NCBI GenBank assembly: GCA_031460455.1
Contig: JAVKTQ010000001.1
Span: 793,697 to 857,696, forward strand
DNA: 64,000 nt
From: Sporomusaceae bacterium
Lineage (GTDB): Bacteria > Bacillota > Negativicutes > Sporomusales > UBA7701
Direction of reading: 5' to 3'
Positions 27,365 through 36,617 of the stretch are shown here, in pieces. The position numbers and the translations under genes are program-made. Numbering within the stretch: position 1 is the stretch's first letter; each line of letters starts with the position of its first letter. The notes under the pieces were generated by a model. It searched no databases. It was not told the DNA's origin and saw only the letters and a list, made by a program, of their open reading frames with translations.

Positions 27365-28297
27365 ATGTACTTTTTCTTATTCTTCGCCGTCGGTCTGGGC
27401 CTGCTGATCGGCGGCCTGCTGGTGATGAGGTCCGGCCTGCGGCATGTCTTCTCCCCCGCCCTCGCCGGCCTGCTCGGCAGGCTGACGGTGACGCCGTGGC
27501 GCGGCCTGCTGGCGGGGGCCGCCGGCGCGGCTCTTATGCAGAGCAGCACCGCCCTCACCCTCACGACGGTTGGGCTGGTGAGCGCCGAATATCTTTCTTT
27601 CCGCCAGGGACTCGGCCTGGTGCTGGGTGCCAACATCGGCACTTGCTCGACCGTCGGCCTGCTGGCGCTGGACCCGCCCCTGCCGGTTCTGCTGGCGCTG
27701 CTGGCCGCGTCCCTGCTTGCGGCCGCCCTGTCCCGGCTGCGCGCCGCGGCCCTGGCCGTAGGCGGCCTGGCGGCGATGCTGACCGGCGTGCAGTTGCTTT
27801 CGGGAGCGCTGTCCGGCCTGTCGGAAGCGGCTACCGTCGTCCGCTGGCTGGCGTCCGCCGGTCAGAACCCGCTCGCCGGCATCGGCGGCGGCATTTTGCT
27901 CACCTTCCTGTTCCAGTCGAGCAGTGCGGCCACCGGCCTGCTGATGGCGCTGGCCGACGAAGGGACGATCGGCCTGACGGCCGCCGCTTACGGCGTATAC
28001 GGCAACAATATCGGTTCGTGCCTGTCGTCGCTGGTCGTGGGTGCGGCCGCGCCGCTGGCGGCCAAACGGGTAGCCATGGCCCATATCGTGCTTAACCTGG
28101 CGGGGGTGACGGTCTTTCTGCCGTTCACCGCGCTGTTCGTGCAAGCCGCCGCCCTGCTGGCGGACGGTTTCGCCGCCCGCGTGGCGGCGATGCATACCTT
28201 GTTCAATATAGTCTCCTCGCTGGCCGTCCTCCCCTTTGCGGGCGCGTTCGCTTCACTGGTCGCCCTGCTTGTTCCCGGCCGGGACGGCGGCGCCTGA
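27365..28297 (+). CDS. Na/Pi-cotransporter family protein
   Basis: This 310-residue membrane protein has two inverted QSS repeats, ALMQSSTALTLTTVGLV (about residue 60) and FLFQSSSAATGLLMALADEG (about residue 190), the hallmark of NptA/YjbB-type phosphate carriers. It lacks the C-terminal PhoU domain seen in many relatives. The start is ATG 27365 after GGAGGCGGAT. Its last 45 bases overlap the 3' end of the convergent znuB-like gene. Confidence 0.9.
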   Translation: MYFFLFFAVGLGLLIGGLLVMRSGLRHVFSPALAGLLGRLTVTPWRGLLAGAAGAALMQSSTALTLTTVGLVSAEYLSFRQGLGLVLGANIGTCSTVGLLALDPPLPVLLALLAASLLAAALSRLRAAALAVGGLAAMLTGVQLLSGALSGLSEAATVVRWLASAGQNPLAGIGGGILLTFLFQSSSAATGLLMALADEGTIGLTAAAYGVYGNNIGSCLSSLVVGAAAPLAAKRVAMAHIVLNLAGVTVFLPFTALFVQAAALLADGFAARVAAMHTLFNIVSSLAVLPFAGAFASLVALLVPGRDGGA

Positions 28298-29119
28298 GCA
28301 GCGCCGGACCACGCCGGCGCCGATGCCGCGGCCAGCGGCTACGAGAACGGCCAGATAGACGGCGACCGCGGTTATGACGATGGTACCGCCGGGGGCGATG
28401 TCGAGATAAAAAGACAAGGTCAGACCGCCGGCCACGGCGAGGACGGAGAAGGCCACCGCCCAGGCCATAGTCGCCCGGAAACCGCGCCTAAGGAGATGGG
28501 CGGCCGCCACCGGCACAACCATGAGGGCGCTGACGAGCAGGATGCCCACCACCCTCATGCCGACGACGACGACGAGCGCGGTGAGGACGCTGAGCAGGAC
28601 GCTGACAAATGCGGTGTTTATGCCGGCGACATGGGCGATCTCTTCGTCGAAGGCCACGAGGACGAGCCGTTCGAAAAGCACTGCGACGGACGCAGCTACC
28701 ATCAGGCCGCAGACGGCGATGAGAATTAGATCCTGGACGGTAACGGTGAGGATGCTTCCGAACAGTACGCCGAGAAGATTGGTCCCGGGGGTGCGGGCCA
28801 TGCTGCTGAAGATGACCGCCAGGGCGATGCCGGTGTAGAACATAATGGCCAGGGCGGTATCGGCGTGGTGGGCGTGGCGACGGCGGATAAATTCGATGGC
28901 GCCGGCGCCGAGCATAGTAACGGCCGCAGCAGCGGCGGTGGGATAGACGCCGAGGAGGTAGCCGCCCATCACGCCGGCGAAGGCGATGTGGCCGAGGCCG
29001 TCGCCGATGAGGGCCTGACGGCGCACGACCACAAACATGCCGATGAGCGGACAGACAACCGCCGTTACCAGGCCGGCGGCCATGGCCCGCTGCATAAAAT
29101 CATAGCTTAAAAAGTCCAT
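28253..29119 (-). CDS. znuB: Metal ABC transporter permease (ZnuB type)
   Basis: This 288-residue permease has about eight membrane segments and the family motif near GDGLGHIAFAGVMGGYLLGV. The ABC-3 family moves Zn2+ or Mn2+. It lies 16 bases downstream of its ATPase gene. The substrate-binding protein ZnuA is not in the window, so the metal cannot be fixed and a distant binding protein is needed. Confidence 0.88.
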   Translation of the reverse strand: MDFLSYDFMQRAMAAGLVTAVVCPLIGMFVVVRRQALIGDGLGHIAFAGVMGGYLLGVYPTAAAAAVTMLGAGAIEFIRRRHAHHADTALAIMFYTGIALAVIFSSMARTPGTNLLGVLFGSILTVTVQDLILIAVCGLMVAASVAVLFERLVLVAFDEEIAHVAGINTAFVSVLLSVLTALVVVVGMRVVGILLVSALMVVPVAAAHLLRRGFRATMAWAVAFSVLAVAGGLTLSFYLDIAPGGTIVITAVAVYLAVLVAAGRGIGAGVVRRCSGAAVPAGNKQGDQ

Positions 29120-29135
29120 GGATCTTTATGTCCTC

Positions 29136-29858
29136 TCAGCCCGAATAATAAAGCAGATGCGGTTCCTGGGCATGGACGCGGCGGAATTCGGCGCAGTCGC
29201 CGAGGAAGCACAGGCCTTTGTTGATACAGGCCACCCGTCCTGCCCAGCGCGTCACCTTGTCGATATCGTGGGAAACGGCGACAACAGTTATCCCGAGGCT
29301 TTTGTTGAGTTCGCCGAGGAGGTTGTATATCTTTGTGCTCGTGTCGAAATCCACGCCGCTCGTGGGCTCGTCCAGCAGCAGCAGCCGGGGGTTGCCGGCC
29401 AGCGCCCTGGCCACCATTACCCGCTGCTGCTGGCCGCCGGAAAGCTCGTCGACGCGCTTGTCCCTCAGTTCTTCAAGGTCCACCAGCGCCAGCATGTGGG
29501 AAACGATATGACGGGCCGCGTCACGGGACAGGTTTTTTTTCCGGCCGGATACCAGGCCGAGAGCGACGATCTCGGCGACGGTGGCCGGGAAATCGGCGAT
29601 GTTGCGGGCGAAATTCTGAGGGATGTAGCCGATGTCGCCGGCGGCGCGGGCCTCGTCGGACGTCCGGCCGGCGACCGTCACCTGGCCGCTGTCCGGCCTG
29701 AGCAGGCCGGCCACCAGCTTGAGCATCGTGCTCTTGCCCGCCCCGTTCGGTCCGACGACGGCGATGAATTCGCCGGCGGCGACCGCCATGGAAAGGCCGC
29801 TGAGGACGGTGCTGTCGCCGTATGAATATGTCACATCCGTGAGCTTGATATCGTACAT
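29136..29858 (-). CDS. znuC: Metal ABC transporter ATPase (ZnuC type)
   Basis: This 240-residue ATPase has Walker A GPNGAGKSTM, Q-loop YIPQNFARN, signature LSGGQQQRV, Walker B LLLLDEPTSGVD and a His switch SHDID. The partner permease of the ZnuB family makes zinc or manganese uptake the likely role. A perfect TATAAT (29893-29898, minus strand) stands before the gene, near the end of the preceding ABC exporter gene. Confidence 0.88.
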   Translation of the reverse strand: MYDIKLTDVTYSYGDSTVLSGLSMAVAAGEFIAVVGPNGAGKSTMLKLVAGLLRPDSGQVTVAGRTSDEARAAGDIGYIPQNFARNIADFPATVAEIVALGLVSGRKKNLSRDAARHIVSHMLALVDLEELRDKRVDELSGGQQQRVMVARALAGNPRLLLLDEPTSGVDFDTSTKIYNLLGELNKSLGITVVAVSHDIDKVTRWAGRVACINKGLCFLGDCAEFRRVHAQEPHLLYYSG

Positions 29859-29905
29859 GTCGTATCTCCTCGAAACCTATGGCTTTGTAAACATTATACC
29901 CATTT

Positions 29906-31627
29906 TCAGCCTTTTAGTCCCAGTTCGCCCCTGTCGACCGCACGGGCGTAGACGCCGCCCCGGGCCATAAGCTCGGCGTGGGTGCCGCTCTCGGCGATCT
30001 GGCCGCCCGTCAGATATATGATCTTATCGGATGCCAGCAGGGTGGAAAGGTGATGGGTGATGATAAAGGTGGTGCGCCCCCGGCTGACGTTGCGGATGGC
30101 GGCCATGACCTGCTTTTCGGCATGGCTGTCGAGAGCGGCGGTCGGCTCATCAAGCAGCATAATCACCGGTTCGAGGATGATGGCCCGCGCCAGGGCGATT
30201 CGCTGGCGCTGACCGCCGGACAGGTTGGCTCCCAGTTCACCTACCGGGGTGTCGTAGCCGCGGGGCAGCTCCATGATGAAATCATGGGCGTTGGCGAGCC
30301 GGGCGGCATGCTCCACCTGGCTATAGGTAGCCGTCGGCCGGCCGTAGCGGATATTTTCGAGAATGCTGGCGTTGAACAGAACGGGATTCTGCTGGATGAA
30401 CCCGATCTGATGGCGCAGGGCGCCGATCTTGAGACTGCGGATGTCGACGCCGTCGAGGTAGATAGCCCCGGCAGCGGGGTCGTAAAAACGCAGGAGCAGG
30501 TTGGCGAACGAGGATTTGCCGGCGCCGCTCGGGCCGACGACGGCGATGACGTCGCCGGGCTCGGCGGTGAGGCTGATGTTCTTAAGCACGTCGCCGCCGG
30601 AAGGGTAGCGGAAGGCTACATCCCGGAACTCCACCCGGCCGGCGGCTTTATCCAGGTCGAGGCGGCCGTCGACGACGGTGTGGGGCTGGCGGTCGAGATC
30701 GCGAATGCGCTCCCAGGCCACCATCCCCATCTTCATGCCGGAGAATGCCTGCGTGATCTTGCGCACCGGGGCCGGTACGTTGATGATGTAGATGAGAAAG
30801 GCGAACATGCCGCCGATTGTCAGGTCGCCGTTGATAACCTCGCGGCCGCCGAACCAGATGATTACGGTAAGCCCGATGGCGGCGAGGAATTCGACCAAGG
30901 GAATCAACAGTGCGTTGAGGCGCTGGACGTGGAAGTATTCCTGCGCGGCTTCATGAATCTGGTGACGGAACTTCCCGTACTCGTAATCCTCGCGCACATA
31001 ACTCTGCACCATCATCACCGACAGGATCGCCTGGTGCAACAGGCTGGTCATCCTCGCCATCGTGTGCTCCAGCAGGCCGCCGAGGTCGGCGAGCTTGCGG
31101 TTGAAGTGGCTGACGGCTACGACAATGAACGGCAGAGTGACAAAAGTCACCAGCGCCAGCTGCCAGTCGAAATAGATCATGATGACCAGGATGGCCAGCA
31201 GATTGAGCGATTCCACAACAAGATCGGGAACGCCCACGGTGACAGCCTGCTGGATGAGCAGCAGGTCGTTGGTGAAATAGGAGACGATGTTGCCTGTGGA
31301 GGTGTTGATAAAGTAGCTGTAGTCGAGGGAGTGCAGGCGCGAAAACATGGCCGCGCGCATGCGGGCTATCATGGTGCTGCCGGCTTTGGCCATGGTATAA
31401 CCGTAAAAAAAGTAAAAAACCGCCCTGAGCAAATACAGGATGACAATGCTGCCGACGATAATGTTGAGGTCGGTAAAGTCACCGCTCTCCAGGGCGCCGT
31501 CGATGAGGAACTTTATTATGAGGGGAGCCGCAAGCCCGGCTGCCGAAGCGACAACGAAACAAGCCACCGCAATGGTTGTCAGCAGCCAGAACGGGACAAC
31601 GAATTTTTCCCAATAAAAGCGGAACAT
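29906..31627 (-). CDS. ABC exporter, fused permease and ATPase (MsbA/LmrA type)
   Basis: This 573-residue half-transporter has six N-terminal membrane segments (residues 1-310), then an ATPase domain with Walker A GPSGAGKSSF, signature LSGGQRQRIALARA, Walker B VIMLLDEPTAALD and a His switch ITHHLS. The start is the ATG 31627 after GGAGGAG. It would work as a homodimer in lipid or drug export. No substrate is indicated. Confidence 0.9.
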   Translation of the reverse strand: MFRFYWEKFVVPFWLLTTIAVACFVVASAAGLAAPLIIKFLIDGALESGDFTDLNIIVGSIVILYLLRAVFYFFYGYTMAKAGSTMIARMRAAMFSRLHSLDYSYFINTSTGNIVSYFTNDLLLIQQAVTVGVPDLVVESLNLLAILVIMIYFDWQLALVTFVTLPFIVVAVSHFNRKLADLGGLLEHTMARMTSLLHQAILSVMMVQSYVREDYEYGKFRHQIHEAAQEYFHVQRLNALLIPLVEFLAAIGLTVIIWFGGREVINGDLTIGGMFAFLIYIINVPAPVRKITQAFSGMKMGMVAWERIRDLDRQPHTVVDGRLDLDKAAGRVEFRDVAFRYPSGGDVLKNISLTAEPGDVIAVVGPSGAGKSSFANLLLRFYDPAAGAIYLDGVDIRSLKIGALRHQIGFIQQNPVLFNASILENIRYGRPTATYSQVEHAARLANAHDFIMELPRGYDTPVGELGANLSGGQRQRIALARAIILEPVIMLLDEPTAALDSHAEKQVMAAIRNVSRGRTTFIITHHLSTLLASDKIIYLTGGQIAESGTHAELMARGGVYARAVDRGELGLKG

Positions 31628-31780
31628 AACTCCTCCGACACGGCTGACGTCCGACCACGCGGGGCAATACGCCCCCAACCCGCCATCTCGAACCGCGACC
31701 ACTATTATTCCACAATCAGAGCCGGTCCACAATCAATAAATACCATCCCCACAGGCAAAATCCCTGCGCGGAAATTAAAA

Positions 31781-31802
31781 TTGGGAGGCGAATGCCTCCC
31801 AA
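31781..31802 (-). terminator. Terminator of the NlpC/P60 gene
   Basis: TTGGGAGGC and GCCTCCCAA pair around GAAT, followed on the minus strand by TTTTAATTT, six bases past the hydrolase stop. Confidence 0.88.
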
Positions 31803-31808
31803 CAACGA

Positions 31809-32471
31809 CTATACCCTGCGTGCGCCGATATAGCGGGGACCCCAATAACTGTCCGCCATCCGGTCGATCGCGACTCCGCGGCTGGACGTGGCGCTGATGA
31901 ATTTGCCCTCGCCAAGGTAGATGCCCACATGGGAGACGCCGTCCGCGTAGGTGGTGAAGAATACAAGGTCGCCAGGCCGGAGCTGGGCCTTGGAAACAGG
32001 GTGACCGAGGACGTATTGTTCGTCGGCCATACGGGGGAGACCCATGCCGCCCCTGGCAAAAACATAGCGGGTAAAACCGGAGCAGTCGAACCCGTCGGGG
32101 GTATTGCCGCCGAAAACGTACGGCACGCCGACAAACCGCAGCGCGGTCTGGATTATCTTCCTAGCAGCGGTCGCACCGTCGCGGCTTACCGGGATATCCC
32201 GGCCCATCAGCGACCGGTAGGTATCGGGACCGACAACGCCGTCAGCGTCAAGGCCGCGGTCTTTCTGAAACGCCTTCACGGCCGACGTGGTCATCGCGCC
32301 GAACTCGCCGTCCGCAGGACCGGCGGCGTAACCGAGGGCGCCAAGCTTGGCCTGCACCTGGGCCACTTCCTGGCCGAAGTCGCCTTCTTCATAGATGCTT
32401 GCGGCAAAAGCCATGGTGGACATGGAAAAAAGCAAACAGCACAAAACAAGGGAACGCCAGACTATCCGCAT
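31809..32471 (-). CDS. NlpC/P60 cell-wall hydrolase with peptidoglycan-binding domain
   Basis: This 220-residue secreted protein has a signal peptide (MRIVWRSLVLCCLLFSMSTM, cleaved near AFA), a PG_binding_1 domain (GQEVAQVQAKLGALGYAAGP to DTYRSLMG, residues about 30-90) and a C-terminal NlpC/P60 domain with catalytic Cys in DGFDCSGFTRYVF and His in GVSHVGIYLGEGKF. It would cut D-glutamyl-meso-diaminopimelate bonds. The start is ATG 32471 after GAGGAG; the upstream leader is a c-di-AMP riboswitch, which fits control of wall remodelling. Confidence 0.92.
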   Translation of the reverse strand: MRIVWRSLVLCCLLFSMSTMAFAASIYEEGDFGQEVAQVQAKLGALGYAAGPADGEFGAMTTSAVKAFQKDRGLDADGVVGPDTYRSLMGRDIPVSRDGATAARKIIQTALRFVGVPYVFGGNTPDGFDCSGFTRYVFARGGMGLPRMADEQYVLGHPVSKAQLRPGDLVFFTTYADGVSHVGIYLGEGKFISATSSRGVAIDRMADSYWGPRYIGARRV

Positions 32472-32520
32472 TATTTCTCCTCTCGACAAGCCCCCGGATA
32501 TAGCTGCCGCTAAAAAACAG

Positions 32521-32665
32521 GCAAGCATACGCGGGGTTTTCTTCGCCTCGGGGATTAGCTGACGGGTTAGGGCTAGAGGAAAAGACGCCCTTCTGCGCAA
32601 CTGCGCAAATTCACCCCTCTATATGTAGTGGTTCTCCCCTACCTGATATGGATTCGGCGCACTAT
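32521..32665 (-). ncRNA. c-di-AMP riboswitch (ydaO/yuaA class) ahead of the cell-wall hydrolase
   Basis: On the minus strand the leader contains, in order, CGCCGAATCC, AGGTAGGGGAGAACCA, AGGGGTGAATTT, then CTCTAGCCCTAACCC, GTCAGCTAATCCCCG and AGGCGAAGAAAACC. This order and these blocks match the ydaO-class consensus (CCGAAUCC, GGGGAACCA, GGGGUGAAUC, AACCCGUCAGCUAAC). The class normally turns genes off when c-di-AMP is high and often precedes cell-wall hydrolases, exactly as here. The element ends about 50 bases before the hydrolase ATG. Confidence 0.9.
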
Positions 32666-33043
32666 ATCGTGAACTGTATTCTACAGAAATGGGAAAAATC
32701 CTTTTTTGCGTCAAATATTGTGCGAATAGTTATTCTAAATTCGCAAGCCGCAACCGCTTGAATGCCATTCAAGCGAATGGTGTCCAGTACGCAATTTCAA
32801 TGTCCGAAAAGCCTTATTAATCCAGTATTTGTTGTCATTCATTTGTCCACATTTCTCAAGCATAAATAGAGACGTCCGCTAGCCAAAGACTTGCTAATAC
32901 AAATACTCTTTCTTTTTGCCTATCCCGATAAGCACATTTCGTCTTTCAGTTTCAGCCTGTAGGCAGGGTCTGTGGCAAAATCAATTTTTATCGCAAAACA
33001 GCTACGGGCGACAAGGGGGTTAGCAAACAAACACAGCTCGATT
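32666..33043. other. Gene-free A+T-rich stretch upstream of the riboswitch
   Basis: No coding frame with start and ribosome site is evident on either strand. It should hold the promoter of the riboswitch transcript. A 9-base inverted repeat GCTTGAATG-C-CATTCAAGC (32756-32774) could be a protein-binding site. Confidence 0.5.
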
Positions 33044-33610
33044 CTAGCCGAGGTAGGCCGCCCTGAACTCTTTCAGCATGGCGTGAAACTGCTCGTGAGT
33101 TCCCGGTCCTATCCGGTCTGCCTCAATCCCTTCGAAGGCTTCTATCATCCCGTCCTGGACAGGTTGTGGAATACCGGCGTCGGCCAGCGGATAAAGAATG
33201 TCGTCTTCCTTGGCGATGTGATCTACCAGGAGCTGTGTGTATCCCTGTGCCGCAGCAGCAAGAGCGGTGACGGCGCCCGGCGTTCCCGCGCGGTAGTCTG
33301 CCAAAGCGGCGGACATTTCAGCGACCAGCTTCCGGCCGGCGTCGTGTTCGGCAAGCATAACTTGGACCGGCCCTCCTTCGCGGGGCAGTCCTGATTCCAG
33401 AAGCGCCGGGAACAGCACCTCCTCTTCCTTGGCATGATGGCACTTGTCGACGAAGACGCGGAAGAAATCGAGCAACTTGGCATAATCACTGACATATGCC
33501 GCGTCCAAATTCCCTGGGGTGCCGGCGATCCGCTCGTTTATCCGGCCTAGAACCTTGAGAGCAAGCTTTACCCCATGATGCTCTTCCTTGAGAATGTCCG
33601 TCGGTTTCAT
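33044..33610 (-). CDS. Hemerythrin-like HHE domain protein
   Basis: This 188-residue four-helix protein has diiron-type ligands in LKEEHHGVKLALKVL, FVDKCHHAKEEEVLFPAL, MLAEHDAGRKLVAEM and LLVDHIAKEDDILYPLA. Proteins of this type bind O2 or sense/repair oxidative and nitrosative damage. It is the last gene of a four-gene cluster (35199 to 33044), suggesting a stress-related unit. ATG follows AGGGAGGGG. Confidence 0.9.
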   Translation of the reverse strand: MKPTDILKEEHHGVKLALKVLGRINERIAGTPGNLDAAYVSDYAKLLDFFRVFVDKCHHAKEEEVLFPALLESGLPREGGPVQVMLAEHDAGRKLVAEMSAALADYRAGTPGAVTALAAAAQGYTQLLVDHIAKEDDILYPLADAGIPQPVQDGMIEAFEGIEADRIGPGTHEQFHAMLKEFRAAYLG

Positions 33611-33638
33611 TGCCCAACCCCTCCCTTACTTTAGAAAT

Positions 33639-34115
33639 TCAGCCCTGGTCCTTACTCCCCGCAAGACCGTGTTTCCCGGTGATGATTTCCATTTGCATCT
33701 TATAGACCAGGACACGGTCCAGCATTCTGGCAATGATTGCTTGCCCCTTCTCGCGGTAGCCCGGACTTCTGCTCTCAACTACCCAGGTCATGACCTGTCT
33801 TTTTTGCTCCGGATCGTCAATCAGCTCGATCGAACCTTCGACAATTGCGGATTGATACATTCTGCCGAATTTTTCGGGAACGATCGCTGTGGCTCCCATA
33901 ATCACCGCGCAGGCCCTGGGATTAGCCATCATCGAATCAGTTTTTCTTCCTTCCCGGGCGCCGTGGAAGTAAAGAAATCCGTCTCTGCGGACGTAATCCA
34001 GCGGAACGCCGTAAGGTCGGCCGGCCGAGTCGATCAAACACAGCACCGCGTAATCTTGCGCATCGATAACCGCCAATGTTTCTTCGTACGACATCGCCAA
34101 ATCGTTTCTTCTCAC
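33639..34115 (-). CDS. Pyridoxamine 5'-phosphate oxidase-like flavin protein (NimA type)
   Basis: This protein of about 158 residues has the split-barrel FMN fold with AVLCLIDSAGRPYGVPLDYV, FLYFHGAREGRKTDSMMANPRACAVIMG and a C-terminal dimer strand. NimA-like proteins of this family reduce nitro groups. I chose GTG 34115 (start RRNDLAMSYEE) because GGGGG precedes it by seven bases and relatives start this way; GTG 34130 is an alternative. It sits 28 bases before the hemerythrin gene. Confidence 0.8.
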   Translation of the reverse strand: MRRNDLAMSYEETLAVIDAQDYAVLCLIDSAGRPYGVPLDYVRRDGFLYFHGAREGRKTDSMMANPRACAVIMGATAIVPEKFGRMYQSAIVEGSIELIDDPEQKRQVMTWVVESRSPGYREKGQAIIARMLDRVLVYKMQMEIITGKHGLAGSKDQG

Positions 34116-34149
34116 CCCGTACACCCCCACGTAAAATCAGCCGTTGGAA

Positions 34150-34758
34150 TTACTTCTCGGCTACGACCAGCCTTACGATATCTCCGAGCAAGTTATTATC
34201 CGTTATCCCCGTAAACCCGGCTTTTGCAACGACCTCGACTGTATCGCGGTTAATATGGTCGCCTAAAAACCTGACCGTGAACGGATTAAGCCAATCCATG
34301 AACTGGCGAAGCGCCCTATTGCCGCTCCCCGTATGCTCCAGCAGAATCAGCTTCCCGCCGGGTTTTAGCACCCGACGGCATTCCCGCAGTCCCTGTAATG
34401 GGTTGGGGACGGTGCAGAAGACAAACGCTGCCAATACACTATCGAAACTGTCGGCAGCAAACGGCAAGTCCTGCACATCCATGATCTCCAGTCTGACAGG
34501 CGCCTTGCACTGAGAAGCTCTCTCTTTGGCCTTTTCAAGCATGCCGGAACTGATGTCAATGCCGAGGATCTCCGTGCAGCAGTCGGCATAAAAAGGGAGA
34601 TTGAGTCCCGTCCCTATGCCTACCTCCAATACTCGTCCACAGGCCAGACCCGCGGCCCGGCGTCGCCAGCGGGAGGGAATAAACCAGTCGACCGTATCGT
34701 AGCTGCCGGCTATACGATTGTACTTGTCCGCAATTTCCTTAACAACCGCGTTATCCAA
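34150..34758 (-). CDS. Class I SAM-dependent methyltransferase (UbiE-like)
   Basis: This 202-residue protein has methyltransferase motif I VLEVGIGTGLNLPFY, motif II region EIMDVQDLPFAADSFD and motif III VLKPGGKLILLEHTG. The start is TTG 34758, supported by AAAGGAG five bases before; the longer open frame has no such site. The substrate is unknown. It is between the monooxygenase-like gene and the flavin protein in one direction. Confidence 0.85.
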   Translation of the reverse strand: MDNAVVKEIADKYNRIAGSYDTVDWFIPSRWRRRAAGLACGRVLEVGIGTGLNLPFYADCCTEILGIDISSGMLEKAKERASQCKAPVRLEIMDVQDLPFAADSFDSVLAAFVFCTVPNPLQGLRECRRVLKPGGKLILLEHTGSGNRALRQFMDWLNPFTVRFLGDHINRDTVEVVAKAGFTGITDNNLLGDIVRLVVAEK

Positions 34759-34866
34759 ACCGATCTCCTTTGCCGTCCCAATTCGACAGAGCGTTAGCCT
34801 GAAGCTGGCCAGGCGCGGGAGCGCCGGACAATATCCCGGCTGCCAGCAGATCACGGGTAAACAGCC

Positions 34867-35199
34867 TTACTTTGAATGTTCGGCAGGGACAGCCGCTTTG
34901 CCTTTCTCGTGCAAGCTTACTTCTTCGTAAAAATGAGGCGTCGGATAACCATCCAGCAGCGGCAGCACCCGCTTCTGAGCCTCTGCGTGAAAAGTGCTGC
35001 CATGCATTGCCTTGAAGGTTTCGTTGCTCTCGTGTTCGACCACTGCTGCATAATTGCCGCCTTCTCGCGGCACGAGCAGCTTTCTGCTGATGAAGCCGGG
35101 AAATTTGGCGTACTCTTCGTTGGTCCAGGCGAACCACTGCCGGAATTCCCCGTCTTTCCCGGCTTTGATCGCCGGGAAATAAACTATATTGACCAACAT
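34867..35199 (-). CDS. Antibiotic biosynthesis monooxygenase-like (ABM) small protein
   Basis: This 110-residue protein has an ABM/dimeric alpha-beta barrel pattern: VNIVYFPAIKAGKDGEFRQWF, FPGFISRKLLVPREGGNYAAVVEHES, then FKAMHGSTFHAEAQKRVLPLL. Relatives include heme-degrading and quinol monooxygenase-type proteins, but the ligand cannot be told. It is the first gene of the cluster with the methyltransferase, flavin protein and hemerythrin. ATG follows AGGAGGAG. Confidence 0.72.
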   Translation of the reverse strand: MLVNIVYFPAIKAGKDGEFRQWFAWTNEEYAKFPGFISRKLLVPREGGNYAAVVEHESNETFKAMHGSTFHAEAQKRVLPLLDGYPTPHFYEEVSLHEKGKAAVPAEHSK

Positions 35200-35287
35200 G
35201 TTATCTCCTCCTAATATGTTTTGACCTGCTAGTTTCCTGGGCTTAATAACCCATTGGCTCCACCTCTCCTCCTACAAGGCCACCCTG

Positions 35288-36580
35288 TCACCTCACGGCA
35301 ATCCCCATGGCTTTGTCAAGTTGCGCCTTGCTGGTGTTATAGTCGTATAACGCCTGAATATAATTGGTCTTGGCCTGGGTCAGCGCCAGTTGGGCATCGA
35401 TAACGTCGAGGTTTGTGCCTACGCCGGCGGTATAGCGGACTTGGGAGATCTTGAAATCCTCCTCGGCTTTGTCGACAGCAACCTTACTTGTCGCGATGCG
35501 TTTTTCCGCTTCCCGCATGTTCAGGTAAGCCTGCTGGACTTCAAGAGCCACGCCGTCCCTCGTTTTCCGGGCCGTCTCGCTGGCGCTGACGACCGCATAC
35601 TCGGCCTCTTTCACCTTCGAGCGGGTCAGTTGGGTATCGAATAGGGTCAGCGAGACCGTAAGACTGGCCGTCCAGTTGTGATTCTTGCCGCCGGGAAAAT
35701 CGCTGTCATACCAATCCTTCGCGGCGCTGGCGGTGATGGTCGGCAGAAAACCGGAGCGGGCGGCCTTGACGCCCTGTTTCGCGCCTTCGAAGTTGGCCTG
35801 GGCCTGGTTGACATCCGGCCGGTTGCTGAGCGCGTAGCTGATACTGTCGTTCAGGGCTTGGCCGTGTTGTTCGTATTTCAAATCTTCTTTCAGCTTTATC
35901 TCGCTCGTCAGCGGCAGGCCGACGACGTTGCTCAGGTTGGCCATCGCCACGTCATAATCGTTCTGGGCCTTGATCAGATTCTGCTGGGCGTTGGCCAGTT
36001 CGACCTCGGATCGCAGCACGTCCGACCGCGCGACCGTCCCCGCGTCGTACTGGGCCTGCACATTCCGCAGGTGAGCGACCAGATTGTCGACCGATTCCTG
36101 GCTGACCTGCCGCAGATTGCGGGTCTGCAGCAGCTTGAAATAGGCGTTTGTGGCATCCAGCTTTGTCTGCTGCAGGGACTTGGAATAACCGAGGTCGTAA
36201 TACTTCAAATTGTATTCGGCCTGTCCGACAAGGCCCTCTACCCGCCCGCCGGTATAAAGATCGATAGACAGTTTGAGATAATTATCGAACTTATTGTTTA
36301 TATCCGGCGTCAGCCCGGTAGTCGGCGACGGGACCGCCGCCGGCGACGTCCGCGTATCGGTATGGGTGTATTTTAGGGTAGGCCCCCAGCCCGCCTTGTA
36401 CTCCCTGAGCGACCAGGCCGCTTTCTCGCGGTCGGCGGCGGCAATTTTCACATTCGGGTTATTCCGGAGCGCCATGGCTACGCTTTCATCCAGCGACAGT
36501 TCGATTGGCGCCGCCAACGCCGCTTGATTAAAGGCAGCGATCATGACGGCGGCCACTAATGATTTACGCCAAAGTCTCAT
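35288..36580 (-). CDS. TolC-family outer-membrane efflux protein
   Basis: This 430-residue protein has a signal peptide (SLVAAVMIAAFNQAALA), then LSLDESVAMALRNNPNVKIA and two OEP repeats with long heptad helices (about residues 60-230 and 250-425). It would be the outer-membrane tunnel for the ABC-2/HlyD exporter encoded upstream, and could also serve the RND pump at 1.5-5.8 kb, which lacks its own channel. It is the last gene of the TetR-controlled operon. The diderm envelope is strongly implied. Confidence 0.92.
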   Translation of the reverse strand: MRLWRKSLVAAVMIAAFNQAALAAPIELSLDESVAMALRNNPNVKIAAADREKAAWSLREYKAGWGPTLKYTHTDTRTSPAAVPSPTTGLTPDINNKFDNYLKLSIDLYTGGRVEGLVGQAEYNLKYYDLGYSKSLQQTKLDATNAYFKLLQTRNLRQVSQESVDNLVAHLRNVQAQYDAGTVARSDVLRSEVELANAQQNLIKAQNDYDVAMANLSNVVGLPLTSEIKLKEDLKYEQHGQALNDSISYALSNRPDVNQAQANFEGAKQGVKAARSGFLPTITASAAKDWYDSDFPGGKNHNWTASLTVSLTLFDTQLTRSKVKEAEYAVVSASETARKTRDGVALEVQQAYLNMREAEKRIATSKVAVDKAEEDFKISQVRYTAGVGTNLDVIDAQLALTQAKTNYIQALYDYNTSKAQLDKAMGIAVR

Positions 36581-36617
36581 AATAAGCCAGCCTCCAAACT
36601 GTACGAACTTAATTGCT

